A DNA stretch of 64,000 bases, from contig NZ_KB900706.1 of the NCBI RefSeq assembly GCF_000379185.1, positions 30,203-94,202 on the forward strand, written 5' to 3'. The stretch comes from Capnocytophaga cynodegmi DSM 19736 (lineage in GTDB: Bacteria > Bacteroidota > Bacteroidia > Flavobacteriales > Flavobacteriaceae). Shown one piece after another: positions 43,059-51,463 of the stretch. The notes under the pieces were generated by a model that made no database searches, was not told the origin of the DNA, and saw nothing but the letters and a program-made list of their open reading frames with translations. The number at the start of each line of letters is the position of its first letter. The stretch's first letter is position 1. The position numbers and the translations under genes were made by a program.

Positions 43059-43814
43059 TTAATTTTTTGAATTCTGCTTGTGGAAATCAATTACTTTTTC
43101 CTGTATTTTTTCCGGATAAATGGTAGCAGAATATGCTATTTCATCAGTTGAGATAAAGGTTAGCAATTCTTTGGATTTATTTTTAAATTTCTCATAATCA
43201 GAATTATTTCCTTTTTCTTTGTAAATTTCACTCAAAAAATAATTTGCCTCAAAAGAGTCTTGGTCAAATTCTTCATAGTTAATGCCCGTTTCCAAAAGAT
43301 TAGTGGCTATTTTTAGATATTTTTCGGCTTTGTCCGTGTTTCCTAAAAAGTAATTGCAAAGCCCCGCATTGATGTAAATGGCTGGTACAATATCAGTTCG
43401 GTGTTTAAACTGCTTACTTTCAATCTCCTGAATTCCCTTTTGGAGAATCGATAAAGCTTTCTGAAAATTTTTTAGTTGCATCGCATAATCGGAAAAATTG
43501 AGATAAATAACCTCCAAGTGATTTCTATTTTTCTCTTTTAAGAGTTGTTCTAAGGCTTTGCTCTCCATTTGTAGGGCTTCTTCCAAAAGCTCATTGTCTC
43601 CAAGGGCATATGCAAAGTCGTCGTAAAAGAAAGCTTTACTTATGTGCGTTCCGTTTTCGGAGATGATAACTTCATCATCTTTCCAAATGTTAGGATTACT
43701 TTCGAGTTCAGAAAGTAATTCTCTGAAAAGAGCTATGGCATCGGCTGTGTTGCTGGTGTCTCGTAATTGAATAGCTTTTTCGTATCGTGTTATAAAATCT
43801 TTTTGTTGTATCAT
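43059..43814 (-). CDS. TPR-repeat protein
   Basis: 251 residues with tetratricopeptide-type units: TADAIALFRELLSELESNPN, LEEALQMESKALEQLLKEKN, NFQKALSILQKGIQEIESKQ, YINAGLCNYFLGNTDKAEKY and FEANYFLSEIYKEKGNNSDY. TPRs are protein-binding scaffolds. Starts 5 bp from the end of the previous gene. Cytoplasmic. Confidence 0.82.
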   Translation of the reverse strand: MIQQKDFITRYEKAIQLRDTSNTADAIALFRELLSELESNPNIWKDDEVIISENGTHISKAFFYDDFAYALGDNELLEEALQMESKALEQLLKEKNRNHLEVIYLNFSDYAMQLKNFQKALSILQKGIQEIESKQFKHRTDIVPAIYINAGLCNYFLGNTDKAEKYLKIATNLLETGINYEEFDQDSFEANYFLSEIYKEKGNNSDYEKFKNKSKELLTFISTDEIAYSATIYPEKIQEKVIDFHKQNSKN

Positions 43815-43818
43815 TATT

Positions 43819-44700
43819 TTAGTTGTTAATCATATTAAACTGCTTAAAAATTGGCATAAAAAGTTGTACCATTAGTCCGTGCTGTATGCGTCGTAAATCA
43901 TCGAGGAAATATGAATACGAAGGGTCTTGTTGTCCTTCTTCCTCCTCATCATCTAAAAAAGCAGACCACAAAAAGTAAGAAACAGTAGTGTAAATCCGAA
44001 CTATATACAAAGGTTTGCTTTGCTTTATATGTTCTATTTTTTTGTGAATTTCGCAGTCATATATTTCTAATTCTTTTCGAGAGATTTTCTCATTCAGATA
44101 ATCAGTGGCGACATCTAAATAATTGCTTAAATCAGGGCAAGATTTGGTAAGTGAAATTACATAAGTTCGCATAAAATCAATACAATGCAATACGAAATCT
44201 TTGTTGGACATCATCTCAAAGGCGAAGAAATCGTACTTGTCTTCAGCAATATCTTCAATAATCCACCACTCGGACTGATTTTCGTCTTGAAATAAGGCTT
44301 TTTCCTCATCGGAAAGCTCTCGATAACGCATATTGGGGAAAGGATTGTCATCTTTGGCTTGTTGCAAAAAGGCTTCAAATTCACGAGGAAATTTCTCATC
44401 AATTGCTGAAAGTTTTTCTATGAGTTGGGCTTTTTTGTATTTCATATCGCCTTTTGAAAGAAAATTCAAATCCGTAAAAAGTGTAGATAGTTCCAAAATG
44501 TTTTTGGGTTTTCCTTTTAGTTTTTTAAGTTGCTCGGTTGTTTTTTGAATACATTCTTCTCGTTCAGTTTCATCTGTATAACCAAGCAAATGCCACTCGG
44601 CATATCGTAAGTTGGAATGTGCGGTGTAGCCTTGTTCCATCGGTAAAATGTACTGACGAACAAAATCCATACATAGGCTTAAAAATATTCTGTAATCCAT
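43819..44700 (-). CDS. internally duplicated helical immunity-array protein
   Basis: 293 residues, helical and acidic. The start (DYRIFLSLCMDFVRQYILPM) is repeated in the second half (NKDFVLHCIDFMRTYVISLT), each followed by an about 60-residue helical segment, so the protein is an internal duplication. Between the halves is a linker with ENQSEWWIIEDIAEDKYDFF. It recalls helical Imm5-type proteins, but this is a weak match. Confidence 0.7.
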   Translation of the reverse strand: MDYRIFLSLCMDFVRQYILPMEQGYTAHSNLRYAEWHLLGYTDETEREECIQKTTEQLKKLKGKPKNILELSTLFTDLNFLSKGDMKYKKAQLIEKLSAIDEKFPREFEAFLQQAKDDNPFPNMRYRELSDEEKALFQDENQSEWWIIEDIAEDKYDFFAFEMMSNKDFVLHCIDFMRTYVISLTKSCPDLSNYLDVATDYLNEKISRKELEIYDCEIHKKIEHIKQSKPLYIVRIYTTVSYFLWSAFLDDEEEEGQQDPSYSYFLDDLRRIQHGLMVQLFMPIFKQFNMINN

Positions 44701-44713
44701 TTTTTATATTGTT

Positions 44714-44836
44714 TTATCGTTTGTTAATCAAATACATATCAATATCTATTTTAGTTCTTGTTTGATGGCAAAAATCTATTATTTCCATTGATGGAGCCAA
44801 TCAAGGTGTTATTTCTTCTACATAAATGGTCGGCAT
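44714..44836 (-). pseudogene. short ORF with internal TGA, probable remnant
   Basis: From an ATG at 44836 the frame reads MPTIYVEEITP, a TGA at 44801-44803, then LAPSMEIIDFCHQTRTKIDI and MYLINKR. It has protein-like composition and lies in an otherwise empty gap. The simplest explanation is a decayed gene end; a chance ORF cannot be excluded. Confidence 0.35.
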
Positions 44837-44883
44837 AATTTTTTTTGTTTTAGAAAAACACAATTTGGTTATAAATTTCTGTT

Positions 44884-45285
44884 TTAAGGTTGCTTACAAC
44901 TTCCGTCACTGAGAATTGAACTTACATCATAGCCCAATTCAGACAAATAATCCATTCCATTTTGTGTAGAAATAACATTATTTCCTGTCCAGCCGTATTT
45001 TTTTCCTAATAAAATAAATTTCTGAATGTATTTAGGTTGATGAATATTCACACATTCGGTAATGCCAGTGGTTAGGTTGGGTAAATTCACGCCATTTTTC
45101 AGTGGAAATCCTGCATAGAAATCATATTTCGAAGGAAACTCAATAAGTAAAGGTGTAGTTTTATATCCTTCTGAAAATATTTTCATTCGGATAAAGGAAG
45201 GGAAAGTTTCCATTTGGAAATTATCGGTAATTCGATAGTAATAAATGGCATCTTCCACAACAATTTTTCGTAATTTATTTTTCAT
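44884..45285 (-). CDS. hypothetical immunity-array protein
   Basis: 133 residues: LRKIVVEDAIYYYRITDNFQ (3-22), LLIEFPSKYDFYAGFPLKNG and a C-terminal helix-turn YIQKFILLGKKYGWTGNN. Alpha/beta; family not recognised. Ends SDGSCKQP. Confidence 0.7.
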   Translation of the reverse strand: MKNKLRKIVVEDAIYYYRITDNFQMETFPSFIRMKIFSEGYKTTPLLIEFPSKYDFYAGFPLKNGVNLPNLTTGITECVNIHQPKYIQKFILLGKKYGWTGNNVISTQNGMDYLSELGYDVSSILSDGSCKQP

Positions 45286-45340
45286 AAATGTTGTTTGTTT
45301 TTAAAAAGATTTATTTACTTAGGAATGTAATCTTTTCGTT

Positions 45341-45454
45341 TCATAAATTTCGGCTAATATTATATTCTTTAGCAATTTTCAGCAGAAATAAAACTTCTTT
45401 TAACTCGTCTATTTTGTCAATTTCACGCTCTACCATTTCTTCTATAAAGCTCAT
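45341..45454 (-). CDS. short ORF, possible truncated gene
   Basis: A 37-residue helical peptide MSFIEEMVEREIDKIDELKE ending LLKIAKEYNISRNL, in the gap between two array genes. It has a good ATG and no internal stops, but it is too short to call a full immunity protein; it may be a small real gene or the 5' end of a lost one. Confidence 0.35.
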   Translation of the reverse strand: MSFIEEMVEREIDKIDELKEVLFLLKIAKEYNISRNL

Positions 45455-45475
45455 ATTTTTAGTGATGTTTAGTTT

Positions 45476-45928
45476 TTATTGTGGAAAAATGTATTCTCCA
45501 GAGAGTTCGCATATATGCATCAATCTTCCATTTTCAAAACGTATTTCCAATTCCATATAAAATTTAGAATTAGCCAAAAGCCAATTCGTATTGGCCAATA
45601 CAAAAATGATATTTTTAGGATTTTCCGCTTGGCTTGGCAATGCTATGGCTTCAAAATCTAGCTCAAAACTGTCATTTTCTTGTTGTTTGATGCGTTTTTG
45701 TGCAAGTAAATAATCATAATAGAATTTTGTTTTTTCTTTAATTTGTTCCAAAGCATTTTCTGTGTTAAGAAATTCTTCAAAAGCCACTTTTTGTTTTGGT
45801 GAAAAATCATTAAAATCCTCATTTTCTGTATAAACCCAAATGAAAGCATTTTGATGTAAGTTTTTTAGATATACTTCTTTCGTTGAAATTGCAATCCCGT
45901 CTTCTTTACTAAATTGATAGTTGCTCAT
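45476..45928 (-). CDS. hypothetical immunity-array protein (DUF6985-like?)
   Basis: 150 residues: FSKEDGIAISTKEVYLKNLH, FDFEAIALPSQ-type middle, and NIIFVLANTNWLLANSKFYM (about 107-126) with ENGRLMHICELSGEYIF at the end. The LANT.W...F..E...F..G.L pattern recalls DUF6985-like proteins, from memory only. Cytoplasmic. Confidence 0.68.
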   Translation of the reverse strand: MSNYQFSKEDGIAISTKEVYLKNLHQNAFIWVYTENEDFNDFSPKQKVAFEEFLNTENALEQIKEKTKFYYDYLLAQKRIKQQENDSFELDFEAIALPSQAENPKNIIFVLANTNWLLANSKFYMELEIRFENGRLMHICELSGEYIFPQ

Positions 45929-46008
45929 ATCTGTTCAATATTGTTTAATACATTTTACTTTTTGTGTATTTATCTTTTTTGTTAATTATCATAATCTTCT
46001 GTTCTTTT

Positions 46009-46117
46009 GTCTTGAAACAAAAGAACCAAAAATTCAAGACTTTGGATACTTCACTAAAAATCAATTCATTTTACTGAAAATCTCTAAACTCGCTACGCTC
46101 AAACAATAGAGATTTTC
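46009..46117. repeat. noncoding element with two inverted repeats
   Basis: In the 306-bp gap 45929-46234, GTCTTGAA (46009-46016) pairs with TTCAAGAC (46033-46040), and GAAAATCTCTA (46076-46086) pairs perfectly with TAGAGATTTTC (46107-46117). The first part (TTTTGTCTTGAAACAAAAGA) resembles interspersed repeats I recall from Bacteroidetes genomes. No ORF of note; probably a MITE-like or REP-like remnant. Confidence 0.5.
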
Positions 46118-46234
46118 TAAGTTTCATTCATTGATTTTCTTAACGTTTCGTCTCCAAGGTCAAAAACTTACTCTTGAAATTCACTCTAATGCATATGACA
46201 AATTGTACTGCGTTAGCTATATTTAGCTATTTTT

Positions 46235-46570
46235 CTATAACAAATGCAATACTTTCAGACTAAAAGTATCCCGCATCGTAAGTTTTTCTTTATCTACGAA
46301 AGTAATCGTTAAAATATCATTTTCAGCACTATACTGATACATCTTTTGGTGTAATTTATCATAAAAATAACCTACAAATTCTTCATTGGACTCTTCATTA
46401 TCGGTATTTTCTACAAAATCAGTGAAGAAAATATATTGCGGAGGAGTTTCTGTTGCGGTTTCAATCTGTTTTAGCCAAGTCGGGAATTCTTTTGGAATGT
46501 TTTTCGTCAAATCGTAAATATCTTCTAAAAAAATCTCATCAGGAATTTCATCAAGTTTCATTGGGTTCAT
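46235..46570 (-). CDS. small hypothetical immunity-array protein
   Basis: 111 residues: MNPMKLDEIPDEIFLEDIYD, ATETPPQYIFFTDFVENTDN, EEFVGYFYDKLHQKMYQYSA and a beta end LTITFVDKEKLTMR. Alpha/beta, acidic; family not recognised. An inner ATG at 46561 is an alternative start. Confidence 0.68.
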   Translation of the reverse strand: MNPMKLDEIPDEIFLEDIYDLTKNIPKEFPTWLKQIETATETPPQYIFFTDFVENTDNEESNEEFVGYFYDKLHQKMYQYSAENDILTITFVDKEKLTMRDTFSLKVLHLL

Positions 46571-46581
46571 AACATTTTGTT

Positions 46582-47247
46582 TTAAAATAGAATTAATGTA
46601 TTACCATTGATTACAAACTGAAATCCCCTTTGCCATAATTCAAAGTAAGGTTTTAAAAAATCGGTTTTCGGTTTATTTGTCAATACTGGATATTGTAAAT
46701 ATGCAGCTAAAAAGTAGTCACAATTTATTGAATAATATGCTTCACGAAGTATCGAAATTAAACTTTCGTAATCCGTATTATCAATATACCAAATAGATAA
46801 AATTTCGTAGAGTTCAGTTTGTGTTTCATCATCAAAATTTTGCTCTCTACTGTCCGAGATTTCAATATTTATAATTTCTTTTAGATAATTTTGCAGGGTT
46901 TCTTCTTCAACGAATGAAGCAAATTCTAAAAATCCTGCTAAAAGCTCTTTACCAATGGCTTTTAGTTCTTCTTCTGTACCTTTTTTATTGGGTACGAAAT
47001 ACCCTGGAGCGATATTTTGCTCAAAAGCTTGTATAGTTTCTTCTTTTGTCGCTTCAAAAATGGGTTTTATGCGTTGGTAAAGCAGTTGTCCGTTTTCAAT
47101 GGGTTCAAAAACTTTTTCAACATTCTTTCCATCAGGCATAAATGATTGAAAATAACCATAAAAAAGCTCTTCTAATTCATTGCAATCAGTATCCATTTCC
47201 TCTCCAATAAGTTCTGCGAGGTATTGAGCATATTCTTTCTGTGTCAT
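46582..47247 (-). CDS. helical acidic immunity-array protein
   Basis: 221 residues, helical and Glu-rich: YAQYLAELIGEEMDTDCNEL, KVFEPIENGQLLYQRIKPIF, LSIWYIDNTDYESLISILRE and a final FELWQRGFQFVINGNTLILF. Family not recognised. Eleven bases from the next gene. Confidence 0.7.
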   Translation of the reverse strand: MTQKEYAQYLAELIGEEMDTDCNELEELFYGYFQSFMPDGKNVEKVFEPIENGQLLYQRIKPIFEATKEETIQAFEQNIAPGYFVPNKKGTEEELKAIGKELLAGFLEFASFVEEETLQNYLKEIINIEISDSREQNFDDETQTELYEILSIWYIDNTDYESLISILREAYYSINCDYFLAAYLQYPVLTNKPKTDFLKPYFELWQRGFQFVINGNTLILF

Positions 47248-47276
47248 ATATTGATGTTTTATTAAAAAATTATTGA

Positions 47277-47690
47277 TTAATATTCATAAAGTACAGCTTT
47301 GCACTCATTTAAAGGAGTTTGTTTCCCTTCTGAATCTATAAATATATTGTTGCTGATTTCCCCAAACAAAAATCCTTTTTCTTTCCAATCTTTTTGAATG
47401 GTTTGTGTGATTTTTTCTTTTCCTGAAGCTCCTTTGAAAGAAACTCCACAGAATTTTTGTCCGTTGGGCAAGGTTATTTCACAATTGGAAGATAAAATGC
47501 AATAATCCAATGGCTCTAAATCCTTTATATCAAATAATTCATCGAAAGAATCTTCAAAATCAGAGATGCTTTTTGCTATATACAAGAAACCTCGCTCTGG
47601 ATTTTGATTTGGGTGATTTCCTGCAACATTGATAAGGTCTGTAATTTCAGTTACAGAAATGTTTTTCTTCTTTGTATCTTTTTTGGACAT
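47277..47690 (-). CDS. hypothetical immunity-array protein
   Basis: 137 residues: Lys-rich start (MSKKDTKKKNISVTEITDLI), then LGFLYIAKS-type strand (GFLYIAKSISDFEDSFDELF), DYCILSSNCEITLPNGQKFC and NIFIDSEGKQTPLNECKAVL. Alpha/beta, family not recognised. Confidence 0.68.
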   Translation of the reverse strand: MSKKDTKKKNISVTEITDLINVAGNHPNQNPERGFLYIAKSISDFEDSFDELFDIKDLEPLDYCILSSNCEITLPNGQKFCGVSFKGASGKEKITQTIQKDWKEKGFLFGEISNNIFIDSEGKQTPLNECKAVLYEY

Positions 47691-47737
47691 TGTATTTTTC
47701 TTTTTTTATTAGTTATGAATTTTATCAATTCTTTCTC

Positions 47738-48553
47738 TTAATAGAAATCGTAGTATAATCCCCATTCGCCTGTTATACTATTTCTTGCAAACATAAGGCT
47801 TCCAGAATCTATCACATTAAATCCTGCTTTTTCATCACTACTAATCTGAAATGCAAATTCAAAATTATCTCCAAAATATATTCCTGATTGGCAAAACGAT
47901 GGATATCCGCCAAATTTGTGTGAATAACTGTGTTTATCACCAACAATATCATCATAATAATTTAGCAGATTTTCATTTTCTTTGTCGTTATAATTGTCTA
48001 GTTTGCTAATTTCATTTGCTATGTCGTAAGGAATGCCTCCGCCGTCCCAAAGAGGGAAATCTTGCTCTTTATAGATAGGTTTTAGCGGAAAAGGTTTAAG
48101 ATATTGTTGTGCCGGAAATTCATATTCAATCAACTTATCTTCAGCGGTATATTCACGGATAAGCCAACCCTCACCATTTTTGCCAAGTTCAGTAGATAGC
48201 TCCCAATACTCCTCTCCATTTTCATCAGTTCTTGGAATAGCTGTTTCACCTTCAATATGCGGAAATTCTTTTCCGATAAACACTGTAAGCCAAGTAATGT
48301 GTTTTAATTGTTCAGGTACAAAAGGCAAATCAGGAATATAAAACTGAGCAAGTGCATACAATTCCTTGTTATTTTTATCAATAACAGGTTGTTTTTCATT
48401 GGACTTACAGAGAAAAACGCGACCAATCCAGTTTTCATTTTTTTCTCCGCTTGGGCGAAATCCTCCCGTTTGAAATTCCGTGATAGGTTTTTGCAGTTTT
48501 GTTTTAAATTCAGCTATTTTTTGCTGAATATATGCTGATTTTTCTTTACTCAT
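47738..48553 (-). CDS. DUF1963 (YwqG)-like protein
   Basis: 271 residues. LPFVPEQLKHITWLTVFIGK (about 77), and the late HKFGGYPSFCQSGIYFGDNF followed by FAFQISSDEKAGFNVIDSGS, match the DUF1963/YwqG plan, where a G(Y/H)P.(W/F).Q turn precedes paired strands. Such proteins are common around polymorphic toxins. The order is clear, but the family call rests on these motifs. Confidence 0.78.
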   Translation of the reverse strand: MSKEKSAYIQQKIAEFKTKLQKPITEFQTGGFRPSGEKNENWIGRVFLCKSNEKQPVIDKNNKELYALAQFYIPDLPFVPEQLKHITWLTVFIGKEFPHIEGETAIPRTDENGEEYWELSTELGKNGEGWLIREYTAEDKLIEYEFPAQQYLKPFPLKPIYKEQDFPLWDGGGIPYDIANEISKLDNYNDKENENLLNYYDDIVGDKHSYSHKFGGYPSFCQSGIYFGDNFEFAFQISSDEKAGFNVIDSGSLMFARNSITGEWGLYYDFY

Positions 48554-48573
48554 ATCTTTTCATTTTTTAATTG

Positions 48574-49014
48574 TTATTCATAAAAATTCTCTATATCTTC
48601 CTTATTTTTGAACTTATTTAAGAAAGGCAAAGCATATTTTTCAATATCCTTTAAAATTAATTCTTTTTCGGATTGATATTTTTGTTTTCTGATGAAAATA
48701 TCCTGAATTTCATCGAAAGTATACCAGAAATCGCCGCCTTCTTTGAGGCTTCCGATGCGTTCACGGATAGGAAAATGCGTCACAGAAGGTATATTTTTAT
48801 CAGTTTCTAAGTATTTAACGCAAATATTCGCTGTAAAAGTGACTGATTGACTGTTATTATAAATACTTTTTTGAATATTGATAAGATGACAGATAGTATT
48901 TTCTATTCGATAAAAACTATTTCCTTTTTTCTTAAATTCGATGGGTTTTAGTAAATCGTAAATGGCTTTCATAGTCTCATCAAAAGCAAGTTGTGCATTT
49001 GTTTTCTCTTTCAT
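48574..49014 (-). CDS. DUF4304-like immunity-array protein
   Basis: 146 residues: IYDLLKPIEFKKKGNSFYRI (18-37), CHLINIQKSIYNNSQSVTFT, IGSLKEGGDFWYTFDEIQDI and a final helix LPFLNKFKNKEDIENFY. This is the DUF4304 pattern (F.KKG..FYR, then the Q.S...F.N strand). Family often accompanies toxin-immunity loci. First gene after the 480-bp repeat-bearing gap. Confidence 0.8.
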   Translation of the reverse strand: MKEKTNAQLAFDETMKAIYDLLKPIEFKKKGNSFYRIENTICHLINIQKSIYNNSQSVTFTANICVKYLETDKNIPSVTHFPIRERIGSLKEGGDFWYTFDEIQDIFIRKQKYQSEKELILKDIEKYALPFLNKFKNKEDIENFYE

Positions 49015-49149
49015 ATTTTGTTATTTTTTTAATTTTTTTCGAAGTTTATTCAACTTAATAGCTTCTTTTTTATTGTTTTAAATTACTTTCTGTTTTATAT
49101 TTTTATTTTTGGAACTAACTTTTTGAATTTTTATTAATATATTTTGTTT

Positions 49150-49330
49150 TTACTGCTCACTCTTCTATTTTCCGTGCTAACTCTTTGGTTTTTTACTAAA
49201 AAATATCCCCATTCCGTACTGACTCTTTTATTTTCCGCACTAACTTTTTGATTTTCTACTAAAAAATATCCCTATTCCGTACTAACTCTTCTATTTTCCG
49301 TACTAACTCTTTGATTTTTTATTAAAAATC
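49150..49330. repeat. nested tandem repeats in a 480-bp gene-free gap
   Basis: The gap 49015-49493 has no gene. It contains about three 63-66-bp units, each with two half-units of the type TCCGTACTAACTCTTTGATT. Variation is mostly pyrimidine or purine swaps (CCGTGC, CCGCAC, CCGTAC). Roughly six copies of CCGxxCTAACTCTT occur in total. Nothing else is seen in the gap. Confidence 0.75.
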
Positions 49331-49493
49331 ATTGCTTTTTCTTATTTACTTTTTTCTATTCCGCTATTATTTTTTGTTATTCTTTCAAAAAAAATCATTT
49401 TTCTAACAGACTTTTTTATTTTTCTTAGTGGATTGCCTGTTTTTTGAATTTATAATTGTAATTTTCTCACAAAAATTTTTATATAAAAAGCTG

Positions 49494-49808
49494 TTAATCA
49501 CTTAAGCAACATAAATTTTCTTTATGAAACACTGCATATGATACAATAGCAATCATTTTATATACAAAATTTATTTCAGGTGATGTAGTTGCTTTTGCAA
49601 TCATCTCAACAGAAAGTGTAAATAATTCTTTATAGGCAATTTCTAATTCTTCAAAAGAGAAAATAGGGTCGTTGTAATAGTTTTCCCATAATTTTTTGAT
49701 AAATTTTATTTCGGTTTTGTCATAAAGTTTGGCTAAAATAGTTTCCTCTTCGTAAGTTATATAGCTAATGCCTTTGTTTTTAGTGTTTTTTAGATGAATT
49801 GAGAGCAT
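49494..49808 (-). CDS. small helical hypothetical protein
   Basis: 104 residues: MLSIHLKNTKNKGISYITYE, LAKLYDKTEIKFIKKLWENY and FSFEELEIAYKELFTLSVEM, helical with a Lys/Glu pattern. Family not recognised. Lies between the repeat gap and other array genes. Confidence 0.6.
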   Translation of the reverse strand: MLSIHLKNTKNKGISYITYEEETILAKLYDKTEIKFIKKLWENYYNDPIFSFEELEIAYKELFTLSVEMIAKATTSPEINFVYKMIAIVSYAVFHKENLCCLSD

Positions 49809-49850
49809 AGTTTGTCTTTTTTTAATTTAAATTGCTTTTTAAAAAGAATT

Positions 49851-50186
49851 TTAATGGTATTTTATCAATAAAGATGATTTTTTATGAAAAATATCTTTGT
49901 AAAAATGAATTGATGTTCCATATTTGAATTCATATTTTAAATGTGATGAGAGCATTTTAAAAACAGATGATGTTGCTTTTATCTCTCCTTGAAACCAAAT
50001 ATCCCAAGCCATTTGTATTGTTTTATTTTCTTTTTCAAATTGATATAAATCAAAGTCGATAGCTTTATCAAAGATTTCGGGGTTGTATTCTGCGGTGAGT
50101 TTCCAATTGTTTTCTTTCAAAAAATCAACAATTTTATAAAAGATTTCAGTTGAAATATTGGTTGCAATGTGTATTTCATCATTCAT
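49851..50186 (-). CDS. small hypothetical immunity-array protein
   Basis: 111 residues, alpha/beta: EIFYKIVDFLKENNWKLTAE, FDFDLYQFEKENKTIQMAWD-type strands and SSVFKMLSSHLKYEFKYGTS. Family not recognised. No signal peptide. Confidence 0.66.
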   Translation of the reverse strand: MNDEIHIATNISTEIFYKIVDFLKENNWKLTAEYNPEIFDKAIDFDLYQFEKENKTIQMAWDIWFQGEIKATSSVFKMLSSHLKYEFKYGTSIHFYKDIFHKKSSLLIKYH

Positions 50187-50231
50187 TGGACTTATTTTTT
50201 GTTGTTAATTAATTGATTTTAACCAAATAAA

Positions 50232-50675
50232 TCATTCTATTTTTTGAATGTTAGGGAATGGATTATCTTTTGATGATTTTCGCCAAATGCTTTTCTCTGC
50301 CAGAAGTAATTTTTCTTCTAAATTAAAGTTTCCCATTCTTGAAATCACATCATTAGCATCGATTATTTGATTTTTGCTGTTGATAATAACTCCTTTTGTT
50401 TCTTTAGCAAGAAAATAGGCGATTTGGTACACATTTTCTTCTGTATTAGAAGTTATTTTGAATGTTAAATTATCTTTTTCAATGCATTGTATGTCGAATC
50501 ATTGATTATTTTCTCTGGAACGCATATAAAGCTCTGTCCAATCTCTGCTATAAACGGGAGAAGCATCGCCATCACTATCGCAATTATGAAAATCATCACC
50601 AAAAAAGAAGGCTTTAAAGACTCTAAAATCAGGTCTTTGTTCCTTTATTTCTACTTTTAAATAAAATTGTTCCAT
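50232..50675 (-). pseudogene. immunity-array gene interrupted by an in-frame TGA
   Basis: From the ATG at 50675 the frame reads MEQFYLKVEIKEQRPDFRVF, FKAFFFGDDFHNCDSDGDAS and VYSRDWTELYMRSRENNQ, then TGA (50499-50501), then continues FDIQCIEKDNLTFKITSNTE and VYQIAYFLAKETKGV to the stop at 50232. Frame and protein-like composition are kept on both sides, so this is a nonsense mutation in a 147-residue gene (probably TGG to TGA), not a shift. A GTG at 50432 could restart a 66-residue product. Confidence 0.85.
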
Positions 50676-50797
50676 TGAAATTGATATTACTTCGATTTTA
50701 TGTTTTATGTATTGTCTTTTTTTAATTTGATGCGTTTTAAATATGGCATTAATACGTGAGTGAACTTTAAAATAGCTCTTGGAAATGCTTAAATTCT

Positions 50798-51385
50798 TTA
50801 CTTATTTTTCTTTTTTTGTTGATAATTATGCTTGGGCATTCCTAACATTCTGTCCACAGCGTTGTGTATCAGGTGAGCAAAGCCATCTTCAAGTATACAT
50901 AGCTGGTCAGACCAGTAAGTTTGTTCGTTTTCAACAGCTGCAGGGTCAAAACTTTTGATAAACTCCGTAATTCGTTCTACTTCGGCTTCCATTGGAAAGT
51001 CTTCTTCCTTTTGATGAGCTTTATACATAAAAATTCCCGCCATATATCGACAATAACTCCTGTAAAATGCCGTAAGGGAACTATTCACGAACATTAAGTT
51101 GCTTTCGTTTTCATAATAGAAATCATATTTAAAGATTTTTCCTTCTTTATCAATCACAAAATATTGCTTCTCAAAACCAATTTTCCCGAAACATAAAAAA
51201 TCACCAAAAGGAATGCGTATTTCGGGCATTTCATCGGCAAATTTTACGAAATAAATCTTCTCGTGTTCGTTGTCGAGAAGTAAAGGAAGTTCATTTTCAT
51301 ATATTTTTTCAAGGTTTTTCTCTTCTTTTTGACGTTCTTTTAAAATAGTTACACCATCTGTTTGTAAACATTTTACTAAATTCAT
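50798..51385 (-). CDS. SUKH-4-like immunity protein
   Basis: 195 residues. FGDFLCFGKIGFEKQYFVID (about 61-80), KIFKYDFYYENESNLMFVNS and SLTAFYRSYCRYMAGIFMYK (about 104-123) follow the SUKH-4 order: a gly-rich loop, strand, then a SxxAFxxxY helix. Ends with a Lys-rich tail. Upstream 122 bp to the previous (broken) gene hold no clear ORF. Confidence 0.75.
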   Translation of the reverse strand: MNLVKCLQTDGVTILKERQKEEKNLEKIYENELPLLLDNEHEKIYFVKFADEMPEIRIPFGDFLCFGKIGFEKQYFVIDKEGKIFKYDFYYENESNLMFVNSSLTAFYRSYCRYMAGIFMYKAHQKEEDFPMEAEVERITEFIKSFDPAAVENEQTYWSDQLCILEDGFAHLIHNAVDRMLGMPKHNYQQKKKNK

Positions 51386-51463
51386 TGTTGGTTAATTAAT
51401 CTGATTATTTTATAAAATAAGTCTTAATTTTTAAAGATAATTGTACTTGTTTTTCTCTATTTT

